From Ceratorhiza oryzae-sativae (lineage: Eukaryota > Basidiomycota > Agaricomycetes > Cantharellales > Ceratobasidiaceae), in NCBI GenBank assembly GCA_030998015.1, contig JARWMV010000240.1, positions 1 through 64,000 on the forward strand: DNA of 64,000 bases, given 5' to 3'. A program made the translations under genes and the position numbers. The notes under the pieces were generated by a model, which was not told where the DNA came from, made no database searches, and was given only the letters and a program-made list of their open reading frames with translations. Positions 8,794 through 17,524 of this stretch are shown one piece after another (positions within the stretch are counted from its first letter, which is position 1; every line of letters begins with the position of its first letter).

Positions 8794-10123
8794 CTAAGGG
8801 AATACAAAGAATGGCTTTCCTCCTGCATACACCCATTCCACATTTCTTGATACCCATAAGTCCCCTTCTTCCCCCTCTATGTCTGACCAACATTTCATGA
8901 TTGCCGACCGGCTATTTCCCAGAATGACTGTTGGCCGTACCTTCATCGATTTCACGTGCGCGTACCTGCCTGTGAAGTCCACCTCGTACTGGCTCAGGGC
9001 CTTGAGCGAGTACTTCCCGTTCGACTGGACCATGTCATCCAGGATCCAAATGTCGGCATCTTCCGACAAGTTGCCCATATTCCACACATTGCACATCTGG
9101 CTGTGGCAGCCCTTGGATCGTGCATATGCCATTTTCCCTGTTCCAGTTTCTCCTTCTATCACCAGGATGCGATGGCGCCCCCCTCTTCCCTTCTTCTCAA
9201 CCTCCTTGGCAAACCATCTGTCTGCTCGGTCGATGTGCTCCTGGTCTTCCAGGACCTCTAACTCCACAGGGATTGCAGGCATGCAACCCCGGTCTTCCTT
9301 GTATGTGTACTCGGCATACGCTTGTACCGAGTTCCACGTCGTCACCATCTGGAGGGGGCGGAGGCGCTTGAACACCTGGTAGTACTCCTGTTTTGTTGCT
9401 GAGGCAACAATCTCCGTCCCATCCTCCAAGTCTGCCTCCATCCTTGACCTTTTTCTGCCCTTTCCCTTTACCAAAATCTCCTCCAACCTTTCCAAGGTCA
9501 GGTCCCCTGCCATCAGGTCCTCTATCTCCTTGCCATTAGCTCCAACGTCCTTCCAGAGATAGTTGAAGGCCTCCCTTGCTGGGTTTCCTCCTGGTCCGTC
9601 CTTGAGGTCCTTCAGCAGGATGTTGGGGTGTTGCCCCTCGAAGTCCCAGAACCGGGTGTTCTGGGTGTTCCAGCCGCCCTTCTGCTCCTGACTGATGGAG
9701 AGGGCATGGACATGGAGGGGCCGGGCCGGGTCGTAGTTCGGTTCCTCGGGGTTGTGGCGTTCCACCACTGCCAAAGTCGCCCAATGATTTGGCCGTTGGC
9801 GGCAGAACGCCTCGTATCGGGCGACGAGCCCACTTGAGGGCTGATCGCGTAGCTTCGACCAGGTCAGCAGCACCACCCTGGTCTGGATGCGGAACCGAGG
9901 GGCCGGCACGGTTTCAGTCAGCTCTTCGGACCCTTGATCCGTCAGCGTAGGCTGCATAGAAGCAGGCAAGGGGGCTTGGCTTGATACCGAGGGCGCTGGC
10001 GATGGCGACGCCGACCTCTGCCCTTTGCTTGATCCGCTTGGCTGGGGTGTTGCCGCGTTCGATCCATTTCCGCTTAGCATCGTTTACAGTTTTAGAGGTA
10101 TTTGGGGACTGGGAAGAGAGCAT
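8794..10123 (-). CDS. CRESS-DNA virus-type replication-associated protein (Rep) carried by R1, two exons
   Basis: Proposed exons are 10123-9932 and 9882-8794 with a 49-nt intron, giving 426 aa. R2 keeps the same exon 1 length (192 nt) and frame. HUH endonuclease motif I is LLTWSK (about 69-74), motif II LHVHAL (120-125) and motif III YLWKD (172-176, candidate nicking Tyr172). A GRS-like FEGQHPNI lies between II and III, as in gemini-/genomovirus-type Reps. A superfamily 3 helicase follows: Walker A GETGTGKM (308-315), Walker B DIWILDDM (near 341-348) and motif C VILGNS (383-388). Walker A ends in Met where Ser/Thr is usual, in both copies. An alternative unspliced start at 10080 exists but is less conserved. 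Cellular role unknown. Confidence 0.88.
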
Positions 10124-10622
10124 GAGAGTGCAGGTTATCTCGGGCCTTGTGCTTGTCTATATAAGCTGCAAGGTCTGTTTTGATTGTCACATGACTCCAT
10201 CTTGCATTTGTTGTGATCACATGACCTTGTTTCGGTGATGACGCATCTCCGAGGGGTGCCCTCCCATCCGTTCCTCCACGTCGGCCTTGGTCCTCGCTAC
10301 GCTTGGGGCCTCCGCTCCCCCACTTCGGTTGGTGCCCCCTCTCCGACCCCTCCGGTAGTTAGGGGATAGCGTATATTCACGTGACTAGGCTAGGTCATGT
10401 GATTCCTGTGCTTTGTTGTTTGTTTTCTGGCAGGTGGTCACATGACTAGGCTAGGTCATGTGATTCCCATGCTTTGTTGTTTGTTTTCTGGCAGATGGTC
10501 ACGTGTCTGTTGGTGTCACCTGACCAGTCCTTGTTTTGATGTTTGTGCAAGTTATTGTGTTGCACCGTGATTTTTTAATGTTTGTGGTTTTGTTGTTTTC
10601 CTTCCTCATCCTGTTCTTTACT
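10124..10622. promoter_or_regulatory. Divergent spacer between Rep and the antisense gene, with repeated hairpins
   Basis: About 500 bp with no credible gene; a short hydrophobic extension from an ATG at 10539 is out of frame in R2. TCACGTGACTAGGCTAGGTC... at 10377-10402 and TCACATGACTAGGCTAGGTC... at 10438-10463 form 9-bp stems around the 8-nt loop TAGGCTAG, the second one perfect. They lie in a 61-bp tandem repeat. R2 has one perfect hairpin (22460-22485). It probably holds both promoters. An origin role is speculation. Confidence 0.5.
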
Positions 10623-11164
10623 ATGTGTGTTATTTCCCTTAACTACAATCCCCTTGACTGCACCTGCTGGTCTCTCCCTGAGGGGGAGTACTGCGCCTAC
10701 TGTGATGCTGTGTGCAACGCCTCCCTTGAAGATTTCTATCAAGGTGTTGGGGACTGGTTCTTCTGTGGGGTGCCAGGTATGTGTGTTCGTTCTTCGTCAT
10801 TCTCACGTAGCTAACTTGTTCTGTAGAAGAGCGCATCCTCCTTGATGGTCGGGCCCATGAGGCCACCCTTGAGCGTGTCTGGGCGCTCGTTGATCAGGAG
10901 TACAAGTCCTTTGAGGAGCGGTCTCACCAGGCTGCTCTTGCTGAATTCTTTGAGGAGGGCTCTGCTCCCTTGTTTGATGAGGCTTCGCCCTTTGTAGCGT
11001 CTGGTTCTGGGTGTTTCCAGAACTACATGGCTGACTTCCCAGGGGGGGAGGCCCCCTGGCTGTTGCCTGAGAACCGGGCCAGTGGTTCTGCGGCCCGTAC
11101 TACTAGGAAGGATAAGAAGGCAAAAAAACCCTATGCCCAGCCCCTCAAGGGCAAGAGAAAATAG
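10623..11164 (+). CDS. R-element antisense gene: Cys-rich protein with basic tail, two exons, unknown function
   Basis: Exons 10623-10776 and 10827-11164 (GTATGT...CTGTAG intron of 50 nt) give 163 aa. R2 has the same exon 1 length, intron place and frame (22644-22797, 22848-23176). The N-terminus is a Cys cluster (CTCWSLPEGEYCAYCDAVC) that could bind metal, the middle is acidic and helical (RVWALVDQEYKSFEER), a GSGCFQNYMADFPGGEAPW stretch follows, and the tail is Lys-rich (KDKKAKKPYAQPLKGKRK), possibly a nuclear or nucleic-acid-binding tail. It is encoded opposite to the retroelement, so its intron survives in genomic RNA. I do not recognise the family. Confidence 0.7.
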
Positions 11165-11245
11165 AAAACATTTTGAAATGTATTATTGTATGATAGTGAA
11201 AATTATTCTTAAGACATTCCAAAAAACATGTGATAGGCCCGATAG

Positions 11246-12063
11246 TCACAAGGGCTCCGTGTCCAGCAGGGGCACTTCCTCCAAGGCGCCCGCCAGCTCA
11301 TCCTCCCATTTGGCCCAGTCCGTTTGGACTCCCTCTTGGGCTGGGTCCGGGGTTGGTTCCTTCATCGTTACTCTCAGCTCCTCCTCCTTCACCACCAGGG
11401 ACTCCAGGCTTGCCGTGAGGCTCGACATATCCGTATCATAACTGTGCAGGTTTGGGCGTACCTTCACCCAGTTACGGAAGTCGGCCAAGTTTGCTTCCTT
11501 CAACCTGATGGCAGTAAACATTTCATCAGTGGTAGTGGCCTCAAGCAGTCCCACATACGGTGCCGCCGGTGCCAGCTTCCACTGCTCCAACAGGACCCTG
11601 GCCCGCTGCTCTACTTCCCAATCTGCATTAGTCGTTCGGAGGCCCCCGCCTCCCTCTGTTCCTTGGCGGCATAGACCACCCCTGTCACCGTTGCCCCTAC
11701 TATGTTGTCGATTACATACATTGGCATGCGCAACATTGCGCTCTTGGTTGTCGGCCTTCAGACTCCCTGCCACCGCAGTATTCCTAACTTGGGGTCCTTG
11801 TAAAGGCTGTCGTTAAGCCAGTTCCTCTCATCCCTATCCTTCTTTGGGATGTACACCAAGTTGGCCCCTGGCAGTAAGCTCTCCGCAATCATTTGGTGTT
11901 CCTCCACACTCGGGGTGTACTGGCCTGGCTTCCTGCGGTTTTCCTTGCCTGGGTAGGGAGCCGGCCGTCTTGTGGTGGGTGCCAACCAGACGCGGGTGAC
12001 CTGATTATTAACCAGGGGCGCAAAATGGCCTGAGGGAAACGTGGGGCGAGTGGCAAAAGGCAT
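11246..12063 (-). pseudogene. R-element third extra gene, about 270 aa, unknown; disrupted in R1
   Basis: The minus-strand frame starts at 12063 and is conserved in R2 (24077-23190) over most of its length: RRPAPYPGKENRRKPGQY, LLPGANLVYIPKKDRDERNW, LEATTTDEMFTAIRLKEANL and an acidic C-terminus, WAKWEDELAGALEEVPLL. R1 has one in-frame TGA and a later frameshift. R2 has only one in-frame TGA at another place, so the ancestor was open. The two proteins differ at many positions yet keep blocks, more than CpG decay alone would give. No known domain is recognised. Confidence 0.6.
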
Positions 12064-12147
12064 AGTGAAATTGGGTTTATGTGTTGTGGTGCAAGTGTGG
12101 TGGTAGAGTGGACTCTGGCCTTTCTTGGGTATCCTGGATGGCTCCTT

Positions 12148-13061
12148 TTAAAGCTTTCCAGATCCTCGTTTGGTTCTCTTTGGCCTGCCTTTCAAGTCAC
12201 CTGAGTGCTGACTTGTCTTGACTGGCATTGGTGCGTCTGGTAAGCACCTTTGCAAGTCATTTAGAACCTCTTTCATGTCAGCAAACCTGCTGGCACGTTC
12301 CATTGTGTCCTCTATTGGGTCGTAGCCCTTCCATCTGATTTGGTAAAACAGCTCGCCATTCCGCCATTCATAATTTGCAATGTGGTCCACCTTGTATTCC
12401 TCCTCTCCTTTTTCCGTTATGATTGGTGGTGGTTTGGCCTGCCTTCTTTGGAAGTCTTTATCTTCTGTGAATGGCAGAGGAGATTTACATGGAATACATT
12501 GTGTACACGTATGGTTTTAGGTAGGTCCAGGCGATATGCATGGGATGAGATCTTTTCTGTGATTTCAAAGGGCCCCCCTTTTCGGTTGTCCAGTTTCTTG
12601 GAGGGTCTCTTGGACAAGAGGTTTGTTAGGAGCAGCCAAACCTTGTCTCCTACCTTGAATTCCCTCCCTTTCTTTTCCATTTGTTGGTGTAATTCCATTG
12701 AGGCTCTTGCCTCATCCCATACCTTTTCCATTTGATTACGCATGTTGTCTGCAGCAGGTGCCTCAGATGGTTCTTCTCCCTCTTGGACAACCCATCTTGG
12801 GTTTTTTCCATATACTGTTTCAAATGGGGTTTGTCCTGTTGTAGCATTTACGTGGTTGTTATGGCAGAATTCGGCAATGGGTAACCATTTTACCCAATCA
12901 TCTTGTCTATAATTGCAGAAGGTTCTTAAGAACCCTTCTACCCATTGATTTGTCCTTTCCGACAGACCATCTGTTTCTGGATGGAAAGCAGTGGAGAATC
13001 TGGGCTTTGTCCCAATTCCTTTGTATAGGGCTTTTAGGAATTGGCTGTTAAAGGTTGGCCC
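12148..13061 (-). pseudogene. R1 integrase C-terminal part and chromodomain
   Basis: After an in-frame TGA at the SD-stop-GPTF position, the core continues (FSTAFHPETDGLSERTNQWVEG), then a GPY/F-type region (KVGDKVWLLLTNLL, KGGPFEI, HNVFHVNLL) and, after a one-base frameshift, a chromodomain (DHIANYEWRNGELFYQIRWKGY). Chromodomains of Ty3/gypsy chromoviruses guide insertion to modified histones. R2 encodes the same region in one frame from 24760. Confidence 0.85.
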
Positions 13062-14039
13062 TCAGTCTGAGACAGTGGTTTCTGGGGTCCTGTGATGTCT
13101 CCATACTTCCCTTATGAATATTTCTGCCAGTTCTTCTGCATTGGTGCTCTCCAGACATGGTACAAAATGGGCCTGCCAGGAGAAGCGATCTACAACTGTC
13201 AAGATACTGTCGTACCCCTTTGAGACAGGTAATTTGACAATAAAATCATATGCGACGTCTGCCCATGGTTTCCATGGGATTGGTAAGGACTTCAGGGGAG
13301 TGCCTTGTTTGTGTCCTTTGCTTCTTTGACACGTTTCACAAGATTCCACGTATCGGTTTACTTGGGCCTTCATTCCTGGCCAATAGTAATCCCTTGATAG
13401 TAATTCTAGTGTTCGGGCTTGTCCCTGATGACCTGCCACTGGGGCGTCATGGCACTCCTCAAGGAGACTCAACCTCAAGTCCTTGTCATCCGGGATGTAG
13501 AGCCTATCATCATACCTTAATAGGCCCTCCTTCATTTCATACCGTCTAAATTCCTTCTGTACTGAGGGCAGTAGTTGTTCTTTATTTGCCACACTCAGCC
13601 TTAAGGATCTGATAGATTCATCTTCTTCCTGAGCTTCTTTAAGCTCTTCCCAGAAATTCCCCTGTACTTCTGCCATGAAACCTATGAACCTTTCTTCTGG
13701 AATCATGATCTGTGGTTCCATAGGGGTATCCCCATGGTCGCTCCTTCTGGAAAGGGCATCTGGCTTCTGTGAGAGTTTCCCTGGTCTATACACAATCTGA
13801 AAATTGAAGGGTGCCAGAGTGAGATACCATCTGGCATGCCTTCTATTCCACATCTGGGCATTTTGCCAGTACTGGAGGTTCCTATGGTCAGAGTATATCA
13901 CAATAGGTTCCTCTGTCCCTTCTAAGTATAACCTCCAGTGCTCTAAGGACCTAACAATTGCAAGCAACTCCTTGTCATAGGTGTCATAATTTTTCTCTGG
14001 TGGGGTGAAGCTCTTCGATAGGAAGGCAATTGGATGCAA
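13062..14039 (-). pseudogene. R1 RNase H and integrase N-terminal half
   Basis: RNase H region with YSDHRNLQYWQ, the integrase zinc-binding HHCC (HDAPVAGHQGQ, then CETCQRSKGHKQG) and the first part of the catalytic core with FIVKLPVSKGYDSILTVVDRFS. It ends at a TGA after the second catalytic Asp (TTVSD). R2 has the same TGA. It is separated from RT by a one-base loss in a run of seven C near 14070-14076; R2 keeps the longer sequence. Confidence 0.88.
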
Positions 14040-14062
14040 TCGGTTGTCATCACCCTTTTGGC

Positions 14063-15667
14063 TTAGTACCCCCCCATGGCCACTCCTGAGGCATCTGTTT
14101 CCAGTATGTATGGCCTGTTTGGGTTTGGGTGGATCAGGACCAGTTCTCTTGCTACTGCTTCTTTGATAGCTTCAAATGCTTCCTGTTGTTTTCTTTCCCA
14201 CAGGAATTTGACATCTTTTTGGGTGAGATCTGTGAGGGGTTTGGCTAAGGTACTAAACTTCTCTATCCACCTTCTATAGAACCCCACGAAGCCTAGGAAG
14301 GCTTGGACTTCTTTTACTGTGTTAGGTTCTGGCCATTCTAGAACTGCCTTTACCTTTTCCTTTTCCATCGATATCCCTTCTGGGGATATGACAATTCCAA
14401 TGAAGCTTACCTCCTTCACAAAGAACTGACACTTGTGTGGTTTGAGGAAGAGGTGGTTTTCCCTCATTCTTCTTAACACTTCCCTGACATGTTGTACGTG
14501 TTCTTCCCTGTTTCTGGAAAACACTAGTACATCGTCCATGTAGATTACCACATAATCGTCTATTATATCACGGAACTTTTCCATCATGAACCTGGTAAAG
14601 GTTCTTGGTCCTTCTTTTACTCCGAATGGCATGACCAAGCATTCAAACTGGCCTTCTCCTGTCCTGAAAGCTGTTTTCCATTCGTCTCCCTCTTTTACCC
14701 TGATGTTGTTGAACCCCCATCGAACATCCATTTTTGAATAGATGGTTGCATCCTTCAGTCTCTCAATCAATTCTATTTGGATTGGAAGTGGAAACCTGTC
14801 TGGCTTGGTGATGTCATTCATCTTACGGTAGTCGACTACCAACCTAAGCCCTCCATCTGCTTTGTTCACATAGAAACAGGGTGCAGCTACAACTGACTGG
14901 CTGGGCCTTATTTTCCCGTTTCTTAGTTCCTCCTCTAGGTACTCCCTGAGCGCCTTTGTTTCTGCTGGCGACATACTGTACCTCTTTGCAGGCTTTGGCA
15001 GCTCCGCTCCCTCGATCAGGTCCATTTTGAAGTCTAGGTTACCTTGGTGGGGTGGAAGTTCTCGGAAACCTTCTTCCCCAAATAGGTCTTCAAAATCCCT
15101 AAATTCTTCTGGGATTTGTAGGCTTTCACTTGCTGCCCTTGCCTTGATTTCGTCTGGGTATGAGATGGTAAGGTCTTTCCAATCTATGATAGGTTCTGCT
15201 TCTTCAAGCCATTCTTTCCCTAGGACTATGTCTGTGTCACCTAGGGTCATTACATAAAGGGAGCATTTTAGTGTCTTCCCTTCCACTTCGATGTTTAGTT
15301 CTGCCCTTTCTTCTATGGCATCCTTGATTTCATTTCCATCAATGGCCACAATTGATTTCTTGTGTTTGAGGGGAGTGGTTGGAATCCCTTTTTCCCTTGA
15401 ATAGGCCTTATCGATGAAGTTGGTTGAAGATCCTGAGTCAATCAGCGTCTTAGCTGGTTCCATGATTCCCTCTACTGTAGTGTATATTATTGATTGATTA
15501 CTAGACTTCTTGAGGTAACATACATCTGCGTAGGGGTTATATTGGGGTCCTCCAACATGGAAGTGGTAGGACCAATTAGTTTTCCGACTCAGAGCTGCTT
15601 TCTTCCTCAACTTGTCTGCTGGCCTTCCCTTGTATCTTAGCTTTCGTAGGTCCACTGGCCTTGGCAC
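14063..15667 (-). CDS. R1 protease and reverse transcriptase
   Basis: A 534-residue open frame. Aspartic protease with TLIDSGSSTNFIDKAYS near the N-terminus, then RT with LREYLEEELRNGKIRPSQS, LRLVVDYRKMNDIT, KMDVRWGFNNIRV, the intact YMDDVLVFSRN active site and the start of RNase H (ILETDASGVAMGG). It copies element RNA into cDNA. Unlike R2, X1 and X2, all catalytic residues are kept. It ends prematurely at the one-base deletion described for the RNase H piece. Confidence 0.92.
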   Translation of the reverse strand: MPRPVDLRKLRYKGRPADKLRKKAALSRKTNWSYHFHVGGPQYNPYADVCYLKKSSNQSIIYTTVEGIMEPAKTLIDSGSSTNFIDKAYSREKGIPTTPLKHKKSIVAIDGNEIKDAIEERAELNIEVEGKTLKCSLYVMTLGDTDIVLGKEWLEEAEPIIDWKDLTISYPDEIKARAASESLQIPEEFRDFEDLFGEEGFRELPPHQGNLDFKMDLIEGAELPKPAKRYSMSPAETKALREYLEEELRNGKIRPSQSVVAAPCFYVNKADGGLRLVVDYRKMNDITKPDRFPLPIQIELIERLKDATIYSKMDVRWGFNNIRVKEGDEWKTAFRTGEGQFECLVMPFGVKEGPRTFTRFMMEKFRDIIDDYVVIYMDDVLVFSRNREEHVQHVREVLRRMRENHLFLKPHKCQFFVKEVSFIGIVISPEGISMEKEKVKAVLEWPEPNTVKEVQAFLGFVGFYRRWIEKFSTLAKPLTDLTQKDVKFLWERKQQEAFEAIKEAVARELVLIHPNPNRPYILETDASGVAMGGY

Positions 15668-17403
15668 TCCTTCAGGACATGCCCTGATTTACCGCATTTG
15701 ATACAGAGTCCTTCTTTCCTTCGCCTGTCCTTTTCACTGTTTGGTATCCTTACCATGTTGTTGGTTTGGGTATTCCCCTGTTTGCTGCTGGTCCCTAAAG
15801 GCTTGTTCCCCCCTTGTTTGTATTTTGCTGGTGCCCAGGTTGAATTTGATGAGTTGCTGGTCCTTGTATTCATTTTCTGGTTCGCAAACTGCATGTTCCA
15901 TTTTGCAGGCAAAGTCAATTAATTGATCTAAGGTATATGATGGACCTTCAGCCTCATTTGCCAGTACTTCAATCCTTAAGATCTCTTGTCGTACTTCGGG
16001 TTTTAACCCTTCCCTGAATTGGTCCTTGAGGGCTTCCTGGTTCCAGTCTACCTCTTGGATCAGGATCCGGAATTGGGTAGCATAATCCAATGCACTCTTG
16101 GTCTGTGTTAATTTCCTTAGTTTCCGGATGGTCTTTTCCTTTATGACTGGGTCATTAAAAGCATCCAGGAATCCCTTCCTGAAATCCTTCCAGGATGCAA
16201 GAATACCTGTGTGTTCGCCTGCTAATAGTTTCCGGCGGTAAGGTTGTGCCCAGTTTGCTGCTTCCCCATCCTCCATGTTCATTAGCACAGCAGATATCTT
16301 TTTTCGGTCATCAAAGGCTGATTCGTCATAGTCAGCAAAGAAAAGTTCCATGCTGATTATGAAGTTCTCTGCTTCCTTCCCCTTTTTCCCATTAAATTTG
16401 CTGGGTCTCCCTAGTCTCGCCTCCTTAGGAGTGTGGTTTGCAGCAAGGGTAGGTTGGTTTGCTTGGGATGGAGGTTCTGTTCGGGTCTTATTGTGGACTC
16501 AGCCTGGAAGGTTCTTCCCAGAAAGGGTGTTCATACTGGGGAGGCTGAGGGGGATCGTGAGGGGCTTCCTATGACCACCCTAGTTCTTCCCCTGGTTTCT
16601 TCTGTCCTTTCCCTTGGCCTTCCTGCTTCAGTTGTTTTCCGGAGCTCATTTCCTAGATCGGTTACCCGTTGTTCTAGTGCGATTAGGATCTCCCCTGTGT
16701 TTTCGGTTTTCTTCTCTAAGCTTTCGAGCTTTCGCTCTTGCATTCCCAGTACCCGGTTTATTTCCATGGAGATGTCCTTTAATTCTTTTATCAGGTTCCC
16801 CATTTCTGCTTTTAGGTCGTCCTGGTTCTTTGCCACATAGAGGACATTTTTGTTGGATGTTTCCATTGACCTTACCATCCAGTCCACGTTTCCTTCTTGT
16901 CAGGTTAGTGATATTTGACACTGATTTATACCCGTGATTGCCTTTTCTAGTTCCCTATGATTATTGTCTCTAAGTTCCTTGAGCCCCCCCTGATGGCCGT
17001 GGCAATGGTGTGAATAGGGTTGGCAGTGGCTATGGTCCGGGACCTGGCTGGGGTTGTGTCCTTGCCTCTTCCGCCAAGGCCGTGCCTTGTTCGTATATGG
17101 TTCGGGTCATATCTTCTACCTCATCCCTCTCTGGATTTGAGATATCTTCTGGGTCTGGATTTATCAGGTGAATTGGCGGTTGAGGGCTGCGGAGTGGTAT
17201 TCCCCCTATTTCCCCTCCCAGGATGGGGGCCCAGTGGGGTTGGGTTGAGCCACTGGTTGTGGGTTTTGTGGCAACCCCCCTGGCATTCCTTGGAGGGTCT
17301 CATCTGGGTTACCTTCAGCCTCTGGGGAAGCAATGGGTTTGGGTGATTGTGGCCTACTATTTGCCACTCTGCTTTGAGATCGAGTTTGTGGTCTCTGTGA
17401 CAT
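15637..17403 (-). pseudogene. R1 Gag, frameshifted
   Basis: The start codon at 17403 (MSQRPQTRSQSRVA) begins a Pro/Arg-rich N-terminus. Frame breaks near 17200, 16900 and 16500 separate a coiled-coil region (KELKDISMEINRVLGMQER), a retrotransposon gag/capsid domain (KDFRKGFLDAFNDPVIKEK) and, after a further break near 15900, the zinc knuckle CIKCGKSGHVLKEC. R2 has a longer frame over the N-terminal region. Several breaks sit in C-runs, so assembly error is possible for some. Confidence 0.85.
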
Positions 17404-17510
17404 AGTTTCTTTATGTTCTCTTATGTATCACAGGAGTTAGCTGGTTTTCTCGTGTACTCAGCCCTTAGTATCTGTGTAGTATACTTATGTTCGCCACTAG
17501 TTAAGTTAAG

Positions 17511-17522
17511 AGCTTGCTTTAT
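17511..17522 (-). promoter_or_regulatory. R1 self-priming primer-binding site
   Basis: AGCTTGCTTTAT lies 2 nt from the 5' LTR. Its exact reverse complement ATAAAGCAAGCT is at 17653-17664 in the LTR, about 36 nt past the upstream edge of the minus-strand TATATATAAG box (17700-17692), where the transcript should start. Confidence 0.65.
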
Positions 17523-17524
17523 AA

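Noticed and set aside
8879..9382. Plus-strand open frames opposite the Rep gene
   Set aside because: They are shadows of Rep, whose minus-strand frame carries the motifs.
9914..10123. A separate small protein in the frame 10123-9914
   Set aside because: Conservation of this frame in both copies, with equal 192-nt length to a GT donor, is better explained as Rep exon 1.
10371..10379. TATATTCAC near TATATTCACGTG as a CRESS nonanucleotide
   Set aside because: It differs from known nonanucleotides and is not in the loop of the hairpin; mentioned only as weak context.
10539..10622. N-terminal hydrophobic extension (possible signal peptide) of the antisense gene from an ATG at 10539
   Set aside because: R2 has a one-base deletion in this stretch that puts it out of frame, while the frame from 10623/22644 is conserved.
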